NCBI GenBank assembly: GCA_003221985.1
Contig: QHUQ01000251.1
Coordinates: forward strand, 1-5,296
Direction: 5' to 3'
Length of the DNA stretch: 5,296 nucleotides
From: Gemmatimonadota bacterium
GTDB lineage: Bacteria; Gemmatimonadota; Gemmatimonadetes; Gemmatimonadales; GWC2-71-9
In this document: piece after piece, positions 1 to 5,296 of the stretch
Layout of the letters: each line of letters opens with the position of its first letter
Numbering within the stretch: position 1 is the stretch's first letter
Translations under genes and position numbers: made by a program
The notes under the pieces: generated by a model
Database searches by the model: none
What the model was told of the DNA's origin: nothing
Seen by the model: the letters and a program-made list of their open reading frames with translations, nothing else

Positions 1-57
1 AATCGTGCGGGATTTTGCTCTCGGATGAAGCGCTGTATCAAAGGGACCAACGTGTGA
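1..57 (+). CDS. Possible C-terminal tail of an upstream gene (partial)
   Basis: Frame 1 is open from the left edge and ends in TGA at 55-57, giving an 18-residue tail that ends KRCIKGTNV. The stop overlaps the GTG start of the next gene in a GTGA arrangement, the same 4-base overlap seen between the glycosyltransferase and flippase genes. That shared arrangement is the only reason to favour it. Another frame (frame 2, stop at 26-28) is also possible. The piece is too short to assign a function. Confidence 0.3.
   Translation, partial: NRAGFCSRMKRCIKGTNV
41..46 (+). promoter_or_regulatory. Ribosome binding site deciding the GTG start at 54
   Basis: AAGGGA lies 7 bases before GTG 54. The same reading frame could open earlier at TTG 15, but the start at 54 has this Shine-Dalgarno-like site and puts a lipoprotein signal peptide right at the N-terminus, so it is preferred. 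Confidence 0.5.
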
Positions 58-1223
58 CCAAGCACCGGCCTGCCACGATTCTGGCAATCCCCGCTCTAAT
101 CGCGGTAGTCGCGTGCTTAGATGTGCCTACGCAGTCCGCCGTCACCGTGCCTCGGGTTCGCGCGCAGCAGATGGTGGGTGATTGGGTGGTCCATATTGAT
201 GGCGGCTCGTTCCGAAACAGTATTGAGCTCTTCCGCGTGGACACGACAAGCGGCGGCCTGACACTGCACGATCTACAAACTCGTGATTGGGCCGGCGAGC
301 AACAGTCTGGCTTGGGGATTGTTTGGTCGTCGGGCACCGTGGTGAATGGTGGAGTTTCATGGGCTTTGCACTTGGCAGACGGCTCCGAGGGTCAGATGTC
401 TTGGTCGCTGGTGGGAGACACCGTATTCGGCAGGTTGAGTTTCCCAGGGAGTCTTACGGACTACGCCCTCGTCGGAGTGCCGGTCTCGTTGTCGATCGTG
501 CCGAAATCGACGGGCCCGGTCCCAGCTATGCTGAGCCCTCAAGACCGGGTCCCTCTCGTCCTCCTGCGAGTGGATGACCTTCCGGCGCAGGATCGAGACT
601 TTATCCCTCGTCTTATGCAACGAGGGCTGTATGGTGAGCTTGCAATTCCCACGGCGCTCGTCGGGATGTCTGGTCGTGCGAGTTGGTCGGATGTGGCTCA
701 ATGGCATCGGGATGGGTTTGCAGTAGCGGCTCACTCACGCAACCATTCTCGGACTAATGGGTCACCACAAATCTTTCTCAGCGAGGTTGTGGGCTCCCTC
801 AGCGACCTGGCGAATCGGGGCTACGGAACAACGTTGTTCGTACAGCCGGGCACGTGGGAGGACTCGATCTACTTCGACACGCCAGAGAAGCTGAACAACT
901 GGCGCGGAGCGGTGTTGCAGACGTTCGCGACTGTATTCGAAGGGTACGCGCGTCCTGCGTCCGTGTCCCTGCCAATGGCGGATTCCATGGCGATGGGCGT
1001 CGGGCATTTCACGGTCTCGAACGGTGCGCCGGTCGCGACCGTGCTGAATTGGTGGCAGGAGGCGCAGAGGCCTGCTCGCTTCACCGTCTTCATGATGCAC
1101 TCCTGGTCGCTTACAAGCCCAGATCAACTTGACTGGTTTCTCGACTCCTTGGCCCTGGCGATGCGCGGCGGGCGTATCCGCCTCGCCCACTCGTCTGCTG
1201 AGGCCTTGTACACCGGGCGATAA
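54..1223 (+). CDS. Putative polysaccharide deacetylase (NodB/CE4-like) lipoprotein
   Basis: This is a protein of 389 residues from GTG 54. Residues 1-21 form a lipoprotein signal: a basic start (MTKHR), a hydrophobic core, and the lipobox VVAC with Cys21 as the likely lipidated residue. Residues about 35-150 look like a beta-rich, lipocalin-like domain that I cannot name with certainty. Residues about 165-385 resemble the NodB/CE4 deacetylase fold: RVDDLP with Asp174-Asp175 in place of the usual TFDDG, HSRNH with His227 and His231 as the metal-binding HxxxH, FVQPG at 262-266 in the position of the RPPxG motif, and MMHSW with His349 as the C-terminal catalytic His. CE4 enzymes remove N- or O-acetyl groups from glycans using a divalent metal. 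The predicted location is membrane-anchored outside the cytoplasm, so it would act on exported polysaccharide of this locus. The motifs diverge from the classic ones; activity is likely, substrate unknown. Confidence 0.75.
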   Translation: MTKHRPATILAIPALIAVVACLDVPTQSAVTVPRVRAQQMVGDWVVHIDGGSFRNSIELFRVDTTSGGLTLHDLQTRDWAGEQQSGLGIVWSSGTVVNGGVSWALHLADGSEGQMSWSLVGDTVFGRLSFPGSLTDYALVGVPVSLSIVPKSTGPVPAMLSPQDRVPLVLLRVDDLPAQDRDFIPRLMQRGLYGELAIPTALVGMSGRASWSDVAQWHRDGFAVAAHSRNHSRTNGSPQIFLSEVVGSLSDLANRGYGTTLFVQPGTWEDSIYFDTPEKLNNWRGAVLQTFATVFEGYARPASVSLPMADSMAMGVGHFTVSNGAPVATVLNWWQEAQRPARFTVFMMHSWSLTSPDQLDWFLDSLALAMRGGRIRLAHSSAEALYTGR

Positions 1224-1345
1224 TGTGAAATGCCCAGACAGCGGCGTGCCCTTATCCGTTTCGTCGGTTCTCGCAACGATGGCCGGTCTGGGTTGAGGAA
1301 GGTGCTTCCGCGCTTGCGGCCTCGAGCGCGGGCGGATTATCGCGG

Positions 1346-1383
1346 CCCGGGTGACGTCGTGTGCCAGCGCGTCACAGCCCGGG
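1346..1383 (+). other. Imperfect GC-rich inverted repeat
   Basis: CCCGG-GTGACG (1346-1356) can pair with CGTCAC (1370-1375) and, after a 3-base bulge, CCGGG (1379-1383). This gives 11 base pairs around a 13-base loop. No T-tract follows. It may be an RNA structure, a protein-binding site, or chance in GC-rich DNA. Confidence 0.35.
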
Positions 1384-1474
1384 GTGGCGTGTGGGAGTTC
1401 TCGAGATTCACGATGGACACAATCCCCCAATAGCGTGGCTCGACGAGGCCCGGTCTGTTAGTGTTCGCCGCTGC

Positions 1475-1498
1475 CGCGCTTCCGTCGCGCGGAGCGCG
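1475..1498 (+). promoter_or_regulatory. Hairpin enclosing the ribosome binding site of the glycosyltransferase gene
   Basis: CGCGC (1475-1479) pairs with GCGCG (1494-1498), and TCCG (1481-1484) pairs with CGGA (1490-1493). There is one bulged T at 1480 and a 5-base loop. The only Shine-Dalgarno-like sequence for the ATG at 1501 is GGAG at 1491-1494, which lies inside the 3' arm. If it folds, the hairpin would hold back translation initiation. It could also be accidental in this GC-rich sequence. Confidence 0.4.
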
Positions 1499-1500
1499 TA

Positions 1501-2577
1501 ATGCGGGGTGCCGTGCCGCCTCCTGACGGTCAGAGACCGCCCACGCGCCTTGCCGCGGCTACGGTTCCGCTGCAAGCGGGCACGAGCGCTTCTGATGCGC
1601 GGCTGGTCTTCATCACGAATCTCCAGCCGACGCTTGATGACCGAATCAGAGGCGTCTTCCTCCAGCGACAAATTGGTGATGTTGCGGCCATGTTGAGAAC
1701 GCCCCCGCGAATCGTGCATGTGGGAGGGAGGGGTGCGGGCGGCTTGCTGGCGAGCCGGCGCGCCGTGCGTGCGGCCATCCGGGAGCTCCGCCCCGATGTG
1801 CTCCACATCGTTTACGGTCTTTCGGGCGCGGCGGTTCCGTTCGGCCTCGATGTGCCTGCCGTGCTGACGTTGTGCGGCTCGGATCTCCTCTGGGGGCCGA
1901 CAACAGGTCATCCGCGGGGCCTGCTAGAGTATGTTGTGTCTGTGATAACGGCATGCCGGGCCCAGCGCATCACTGTCGAATCTGCCGTACTGCGGGACGC
2001 ACTGCCGAGCGCGTCGCTTCGCGCGCGAACGATCATCCTCCCTCCGGGCGTTGATCGAGCGACGTTTCGGCCCCTTCCGCGATCAGAGTGCCGGGCCCGC
2101 TTGGGTTGGCCCGTTGACGAGGGCGTAGTGCTATTTCCGGCGAACCCGTCGCGCACGCTCAAGCGTTATGGCCTCGCCCTTGCAGCCGTCTCGGAGCTCG
2201 ACACCGGTCGCGGCGACCGGATCGTGTTGCGGGCGATGACACGGGTTCCTCCCGGCGAAGTCCCCCTCTATTTGAACGCAGCCGATTGCGTGATCATCAC
2301 GTCGGCGTGGGAAGGTGGTCCCTTGGCCTTCTACGAGGCTCTGGCCTGCGGTACTCCAGTCGTGAGTGTCCCCGTCGGTTACGCGCGAGACCAGACCTGG
2401 CGCACGCCCTACGTCCGGGTGACCGTCCCGACGCCTGTAGCGTTGCGGGCGGAGCTCATTGACGTCTTCCGGAACCCAGTGCCGCACGAGTGCCCCGCGG
2501 ACGTAATCATCCCAGACCCTGTGGAGTACGCGTCTAGGTTGCTCGCGGTATACCAGCAAGTCCTAGACGGCGCGTGA
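1501..2577 (+). CDS. GT4-type glycosyltransferase
   Basis: This 358-residue protein has the GT-B fold layout of family GT4 (glycosyltransferase group 1). Recognisable similarity starts at about residue 33 (ARLVFITNLQP), so the first ~30 Pro/Ala-rich residues are either a linker or over-extension; GTG 1513 is the only nearby alternative start. The N-terminal half (about 33-175) would bind the acceptor. The interdomain signature PPGVD is at 181-185, and NPSRTLKR at 215-222 carries basic residues in the place that usually contacts the donor phosphates. The hallmark EX7E motif is present, with Glu271 and Glu279 in WEGGPLAFYEALACGTPVV. Family members transfer a sugar from an NDP-sugar, usually with retention, onto lipid-linked oligosaccharides at the cytoplasmic face. 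Donor and acceptor cannot be read from the sequence. The stop overlaps the next start by GTGA, which implies translational coupling with the flippase gene. The length is normal for the family and the gene looks intact. Confidence 0.88.
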   Translation: MRGAVPPPDGQRPPTRLAAATVPLQAGTSASDARLVFITNLQPTLDDRIRGVFLQRQIGDVAAMLRTPPRIVHVGGRGAGGLLASRRAVRAAIRELRPDVLHIVYGLSGAAVPFGLDVPAVLTLCGSDLLWGPTTGHPRGLLEYVVSVITACRAQRITVESAVLRDALPSASLRARTIILPPGVDRATFRPLPRSECRARLGWPVDEGVVLFPANPSRTLKRYGLALAAVSELDTGRGDRIVLRAMTRVPPGEVPLYLNAADCVIITSAWEGGPLAFYEALACGTPVVSVPVGYARDQTWRTPYVRVTVPTPVALRAELIDVFRNPVPHECPADVIIPDPVEYASRLLAVYQQVLDGA

Positions 2578-3377
2578 GCGATCCAACCACACGCGTCACC
2601 GCTAGCGAACAGGTACACCGGCCCACTCGGCAGCAGAACCGTAGAGTGTGGCTGTCTCACCTTCTGAGTGAGCTTGGCGGCCCGGTGTGGAAGGATGTCG
2701 GATCTACCACGCTGGGCAACGCGGTCGGCGCGCTCGCCGCCTTCGCAGCGGGCGCGGTGTTGGCGCGTTGGCTGGGCCCCGCTCTTCGGGGCAGGTTCGA
2801 ACTTGGACTGTTCGCCGCCAACTCGGCCTTGCTGGTACTTTGTCTCGGTCTGAACATCCCCGTTTCGGTGTTTCTCGCGCTGCAGCCCGCCAGGGGGATT
2901 TGGGCATATCAGCTGGGGTTGCGTTGGCTCCTTTACCTGATGCTGCTTGCCATCGGACTGTTTGCCGTGGCAGACCGCTTTCTGCCAGTGGCTGCAGTCC
3001 TCTCGTCCTACCGCCCTACGGCCCTTGCGACCTCGGTTGTGTTCGCGAGTCTGTTTCTGGCCCAGATGGTCAATAGTGTCTTAATTGGGCTGGGCCGAAT
3101 CCGGCGTCTGAACCTGGCGGTCCTAGCTCGCTGGTCGCTGTATCTGGCCGGCGTACTCGCACTGTCGGTGGCGGTTCCTCCTGACGCTGAAGTGGCGCTA
3201 GCTTGGTTCGCGACGGCAGTGCTTGCGGCGGTGCTCGTGGCGTGGCGAGGGCTCCGCGACGTGTCACGCTTTGGACATCAGACACACCAAGCCATCGGTT
3301 CCCGCCTAGAGACACTCTGGTACGGTCTGCGCGGACAGTTGAGTAATGTGTTTACGCGGTCGGCACCGTTCTCTTGA
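2574..3377 (+). CDS. Wzx-like flippase, N-terminal fragment
   Basis: This is a 267-residue open frame from GTG 2574, chosen because it overlaps the glycosyltransferase stop as GTGA; no strong Shine-Dalgarno precedes it, which fits coupling. A polar cytoplasmic lead (1-40) is followed by about six hydrophobic segments near residues 45-67, 78-102, 112-132, 148-171, 181-200 and 206-223. The opening block WKDVGSTTLGNAVG and ARWLGPALRGRFELG are typical of the first helices of O-antigen flippases. Such proteins move undecaprenyl-diphosphate-linked repeat units across the inner membrane. The frame runs past its last family-like residues (GLRGQLSNVFTR, ending at residue 261) into SAPFS and a TGA stop. 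On its own it lacks the second half of the transporter and is unlikely to work. Confidence 0.75.
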   Translation: MSDPTTRVTASEQVHRPTRQQNRRVWLSHLLSELGGPVWKDVGSTTLGNAVGALAAFAAGAVLARWLGPALRGRFELGLFAANSALLVLCLGLNIPVSVFLALQPARGIWAYQLGLRWLLYLMLLAIGLFAVADRFLPVAAVLSSYRPTALATSVVFASLFLAQMVNSVLIGLGRIRRLNLAVLARWSLYLAGVLALSVAVPPDAEVALAWFATAVLAAVLVAWRGLRDVSRFGHQTHQAIGSRLETLWYGLRGQLSNVFTRSAPFS

Positions 3378-3817
3378 GCCACACGTCGCGGTCCGAGATG
3401 AGCGTTTCCGATCGACGGCTGGGCGTGGTCTTCCCGGTGACGATGGGGATGGTGATTCTCGGGGCGGCTGCGTTAGCATTGGCAGCGCCGCTCGCCGTTA
3501 AAGCGTACCTCGGAGTAGCATACGCGAGAGTGCCCGTCGTGACGTGGCTATTGCTGCCCGGAGCTGTGGCGTTGAGTGGGAGTAAGGTCCTGGCGAATGA
3601 GTTGACTGCGCGGGGCTTCCCTGGCGTCAACACAGTAGTCGCAGCCCTCGGCGCGACGGCTACGATCCTGAGTGACCTCTGGCTGATCCCCCGTTACGGC
3701 ATCGGAGGTGCAGCAATTGCATCCTCTGTCGGGTACACGCTCACCTTCGTCTTGGTTCTGGCGGCCTTCCGGCGTCGATCGAGGGCGCGGCTTTTCTCGC
3801 TTTGGCATCGCCTGTAA
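3374..3817 (+). CDS. Wzx-like flippase, C-terminal fragment
   Basis: This 147-residue open frame carries the C-terminal part of a polysaccharide flippase. It has about four membrane segments near residues 19-41, 55-75, 84-103 and 111-132, and the signatures LLLPGAVALSGSKVLANELT and LIPRYGIGGAAIASSVGYTL, typical of the last helices of this family. The basic tail RRRSRARLFSLWHRL is probably cytoplasmic. The nominal start, TTG 3374, overlaps the upstream stop as TTGA; ATG 3398 is an alternative, and neither has a clear Shine-Dalgarno. Family-like sequence continues upstream of TTG 3374 in the same frame (from 3356), showing that this is a broken-off continuation and not an independent gene. Confidence 0.72.
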   Translation: MSHTSRSEMSVSDRRLGVVFPVTMGMVILGAAALALAAPLAVKAYLGVAYARVPVVTWLLLPGAVALSGSKVLANELTARGFPGVNTVVAALGATATILSDLWLIPRYGIGGAAIASSVGYTLTFVLVLAAFRRRSRARLFSLWHRL

Positions 3818-3927
3818 AGCGGGATGCAAAGGGTCGTTCCGCTTGACCAGACCGCCGGGACGTTGGCGACTTTGGTGTCCTCTACCGGTCTCTGCTATTT
3901 TGGAACCATCTTGTTGAGGATGACCAT
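3818..3927 (+). other. Short intergenic region before the methyltransferase gene
   Basis: These 110 bases hold no gene. Weak promoter-like pieces are present (TTGACC at 3843-3848, TGCTAT at 3893-3898), but they are not spaced as a pair, so I do not call a promoter. No intrinsic terminator is seen after the flippase. Confidence 0.4.
3916..3920 (+). promoter_or_regulatory. Ribosome binding site of the FkbM-family gene
   Basis: GAGGA is placed 7 bases before ATG 3928. It supports that start over later in-frame codons, even though the first 30 residues are low-complexity. Confidence 0.6.
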
Positions 3928-4947
3928 ATGACGGCCCTGCGAGACACCGATGCCGCGACGGGATATGGTGCGGGAGAACGCGGTAGTGGAGCGGGGGCGC
4001 GGCCAACGCCACCGATGGTTCTGCCGCGGAGCCTGCGCATTCGCGTGTGTCGGTCGATCTCCGCGTGGCTTATTCGCCATCCCTTTCGAGGCGCGAACCG
4101 CCTTCGCCGCTGGCTGGCTTACCTCCTGATGCCACGTCCCGGCGGGCCGGTGGTGGTGGGGACGACCATGGGCTGCTCGCTGCGGGTCGATCCGGTGCTG
4201 AACAGGGGGCTCGAACGCGAGTTATACTACCAGGGCACCTACGAGGCCGGCACGCTGTACGTGCTATCGAGTGTGCTTCGGCCGGGTGATGTCTTTCTCG
4301 ACGTAGGTGCCAATATCGGTCTTGTCAGCCTCGTTGCATCCCGGCTGGTTGGGTCGCAGGGACGAGTATACGCCTTCGAGCCCGTGCCGGCTACGATCGC
4401 ACTCCTGGAACAGAATATTACCCTTAACGACGCTCGGAATGTGTGTGTCGAGGCGACTGCCTTGGGTGCGGTAGACGAAACACGACCCATTTACGAGCAT
4501 CTAGACGTGAACCGTGGAGCCGCGAGCCTCGTCCCCGTTGGCGAAGCGCAGTCTAGCGGAGCCGTGCCAGTCACGACGCTCGATGTATTCGTTCGTAAGG
4601 CCAGTCTCGAGCGACTTGTTCGCGCCATCAAGATCGATGTCGAGGGGTGGGAGGCCGAGGTAGTCGTCGGCGGCCGACAGACGCTCGCCGACCCGGCGGC
4701 ACCGGTGCTCATACTTGAGTACAGCACGAAGGTCCCGCTTGCCGACGGAACGCACAGCGATGTGTACGATTTGCTGAGGTCCTTGAACGACTACCGCTTG
4801 TTCTGCCTCAAGCGCGGTAAAGAGGCTATCTCCCGGCTACGGGAGATCCACCGTCGAGAGCAGCTGCCGCGCGACGACAACCTGATCTGTCTACGCCCCG
4901 TGCACATCCAGGAGGCACGCGTCCGGGGCCTCTTCGGCGGCGACTAG
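3928..4947 (+). CDS. FkbM-family SAM-dependent methyltransferase
   Basis: This 339-residue protein has a Rossmann-type methyltransferase domain at about residues 95-325. Motif I, which binds S-adenosylmethionine, is FLDVGANIG (Asp125 to Gly131). The acidic end of strand 2 is YAFEPVP with Glu151. The FkbM signature IKIDVEGWE is at 234-242, with Asp237 and Glu239. The family name comes from FkbM, a 31-O-methyltransferase of FK506 synthesis. Homologues are common in bacterial surface-glycan loci, where they are presumed to O-methylate sugars; the target here is inferred from context only. The first ~30 residues are Gly/Ala-rich and low in complexity, and 35-70 are basic and could lie along the membrane, so the protein is longer than the minimal domain. 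All key motifs are present, so the gene looks intact. Its TAG stop overlaps the Shine-Dalgarno of the next gene. Confidence 0.88.
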   Translation: MTALRDTDAATGYGAGERGSGAGARPTPPMVLPRSLRIRVCRSISAWLIRHPFRGANRLRRWLAYLLMPRPGGPVVVGTTMGCSLRVDPVLNRGLERELYYQGTYEAGTLYVLSSVLRPGDVFLDVGANIGLVSLVASRLVGSQGRVYAFEPVPATIALLEQNITLNDARNVCVEATALGAVDETRPIYEHLDVNRGAASLVPVGEAQSSGAVPVTTLDVFVRKASLERLVRAIKIDVEGWEAEVVVGGRQTLADPAAPVLILEYSTKVPLADGTHSDVYDLLRSLNDYRLFCLKRGKEAISRLREIHRREQLPRDDNLICLRPVHIQEARVRGLFGGD

Positions 4948-4951
4948 GAGG
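4946..4951 (+). promoter_or_regulatory. Strong Shine-Dalgarno overlapping the upstream stop
   Basis: AGGAGG starts within the TAG stop (4945-4947) of the methyltransferase gene and lies 4 bases before ATG 4956. The match to the consensus is complete and the spacing a little short. It points to coupled translation of the two genes. Confidence 0.75.
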
Positions 4952-4955
4952 AATA

Positions 4956-5296
4956 ATGCAGGCTGGGTCGCCGCCTGGAGTGACGGAGCCCCAGAGCACC
5001 GAGCGCCTCGCGCTTGCGCGGCGGCTTTGGGGCAGGGTGCTCCTCTTCTGTCTCGTTCCTGGGCTCCTGTCTGTCGACCTGATTAACGGCGCGGTCAACC
5101 CACCAAGCCGGTCAGGCGGAGCACCTACGGCTGCGGCTCAGGTATCGCCGGGAACCGTAGTCCGCGGGTTGCTCACGCTGATGGCGGTTGTCTTGGTGTT
5201 GCGCGTGCGCGCGCCCGGTCTGCGCGGGATGAAGCAGGGATTCCTAAGCCTCGCCGCCCTCGGTGTCTTAGGGCCTGTGTTCGGCTACCTGCATGG
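4956..5296 (+). CDS. Membrane protein, possibly O-antigen polymerase/ligase N-terminus (partial)
   Basis: An open frame of 113 complete codons runs from ATG 4956 through the right edge without a stop; it is incomplete at its 3' end. After a polar, probably cytoplasmic lead (MQAGSPPGVTEPQSTERLAL) there are hydrophobic segments near residues 24-43, 69-85 and 97-111, separated by a Pro/Gly/Ala-rich loop and a basic turn (RVRAPGLRGMKQ). A multi-helix membrane protein after a glycosyltransferase, flippase and methyltransferase is most often a Wzy polymerase or WaaL-type O-antigen ligase. Those families are too diverse in sequence to recognise from their first helices, so the function is inferred from position. 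The existence of the gene is well supported by the Shine-Dalgarno at 4946-4951 and the uninterrupted frame. Confidence 0.6.
   Translation, partial: MQAGSPPGVTEPQSTERLALARRLWGRVLLFCLVPGLLSVDLINGAVNPPSRSGGAPTAAAQVSPGTVVRGLLTLMAVVLVLRVRAPGLRGMKQGFLSLAALGVLGPVFGYLH

Larger units (their letters stand above)
1224..1500 (+). other. Intergenic gap with GC-rich hairpins, no convincing gene
   Basis: This gap of 277 bases separates the deacetylase from the glycosyltransferase, whereas neighbouring genes mostly overlap or abut. It holds a small perfect hairpin (GGAAG/CTTCC, 1297-1309), a larger imperfect one (1346-1383) and one over the next gene's ribosome binding site (1475-1498). None is followed by a T-run, so none is a typical intrinsic terminator. 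I see no good sigma70-type promoter. A 67-codon open frame at 1230-1433 is arginine-rich, lacks a clear Shine-Dalgarno and resembles nothing I know, so I do not call it a gene. Confidence 0.5.
2574..3817 (+). pseudogene. Disrupted Wzx-like polysaccharide flippase gene
   Basis: Two consecutive open frames match, in order, the N-terminal and C-terminal parts of one MOP-superfamily polysaccharide flippase (RfbX/Wzx type). The frame changes near 3354-3360. Upstream, the N part reads to GQLSNVFTR. Downstream, the other frame reads AVGTVLLSHTSRSE from 3356, before the next start codon at 3374, and this is what I expect after the central helices. The two conserved blocks touch directly, so the segment usually between them (roughly 35-40 residues, about two membrane segments, by family memory) is absent. 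The frames require a lost length of 3n+1 bases. A small out-of-frame deletion explains this better than a single-base error. The combined length, about 414 residues, is short for a typical flippase. An assembly error at this point would look the same. Confidence 0.7.

Noticed and set aside
1297..1309. Small perfect hairpin GGAAG-GTG-CTTCC as a terminator of the deacetylase transcript
   Set aside because: Only 5 base pairs with a 3-base loop, no T-tract after it, and 74 bases past the stop codon.
762..1430. Long minus-strand open frame of 222 codons
   Set aside because: It lies opposite the deacetylase's catalytic region, is rich in Arg/His/Pro as expected for an antisense shadow in GC-rich DNA, and shows no domain.
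1230..1433. Plus-strand 67-codon open frame in the intergenic gap
   Set aside because: No Shine-Dalgarno, very Arg-rich, no similarity I recognise; it overlaps the 1346-1383 hairpin. Kept only as part of the gap description.
1408..1911. Minus-strand open frame of 167 codons over the glycosyltransferase start
   Set aside because: Arg/His-rich composition, no recognisable motif, and the plus strand here carries clear GT4 sequence.
3843..3898. Possible promoter upstream of the methyltransferase gene
   Set aside because: The -35-like TTGACC and -10-like TGCTAT are 44 bases apart and neither has a good partner at 15-19 bases.
3548..4012. Minus-strand open frame of 154 codons across the flippase end and methyltransferase start
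   Set aside because: It covers two genes and a gap on the other strand, with a composition typical of a shadow frame.
1..5296. CRISPR array, tRNA/rRNA, insertion sequence or attachment site
   Set aside because: No regularly spaced repeats, cloverleaf-like segments, transposase-like proteins or terminal inverted repeats were seen on reading both strands.

Overview
The window reads as part of a surface-polysaccharide (O-antigen or exopolysaccharide) biosynthesis locus from a GC-rich bacterium. All supported genes are on the + strand. A lipobox-bearing deacetylase and a Wzx/Wzy-type gene set suggest a Gram-negative envelope. Gemmatimonadota or a similar soil phylum would fit, but nothing in the window fixes the taxon, so that placement is weak.

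Layout: bases 1-57 may hold the last codons of an upstream gene, overlapping by GTGA the start of a putative polysaccharide-deacetylase lipoprotein (54-1223). A 277-base gap (1224-1500) has no convincing gene but carries GC-rich hairpins; the last one covers the ribosome binding site of a GT4-type glycosyltransferase (1501-2577). That gene overlaps by GTGA a Wzx-like flippase gene, which is broken into an N-terminal piece (2574-3377) and a C-terminal piece (3374-3817). After a 110-base gap comes an FkbM-family methyltransferase (3928-4947). Its stop codon overlaps a strong Shine-Dalgarno for a membrane protein that runs off the right edge (4956-5296) and may be the start of an O-antigen polymerase/ligase.

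How the genes would work together (inference from family knowledge): the glycosyltransferase adds a sugar to a lipid-linked repeat unit in the cytoplasm, the FkbM enzyme may O-methylate the glycan, the flippase would carry the unit across the inner membrane, the polymerase-like protein would join units in the periplasm, and the lipoprotein would trim acetyl groups from the product outside the cytoplasm.

The most notable observation is the flippase lesion. Both halves match the expected family order, but the reading frame changes near 3354-3360 and a short central block that the family normally has is absent. This looks like a small out-of-frame deletion rather than a simple one-base frameshift. 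I found no sign of a novel defence, mobile or CRISPR-like system; the locus is accessory in character but mostly recognisable.
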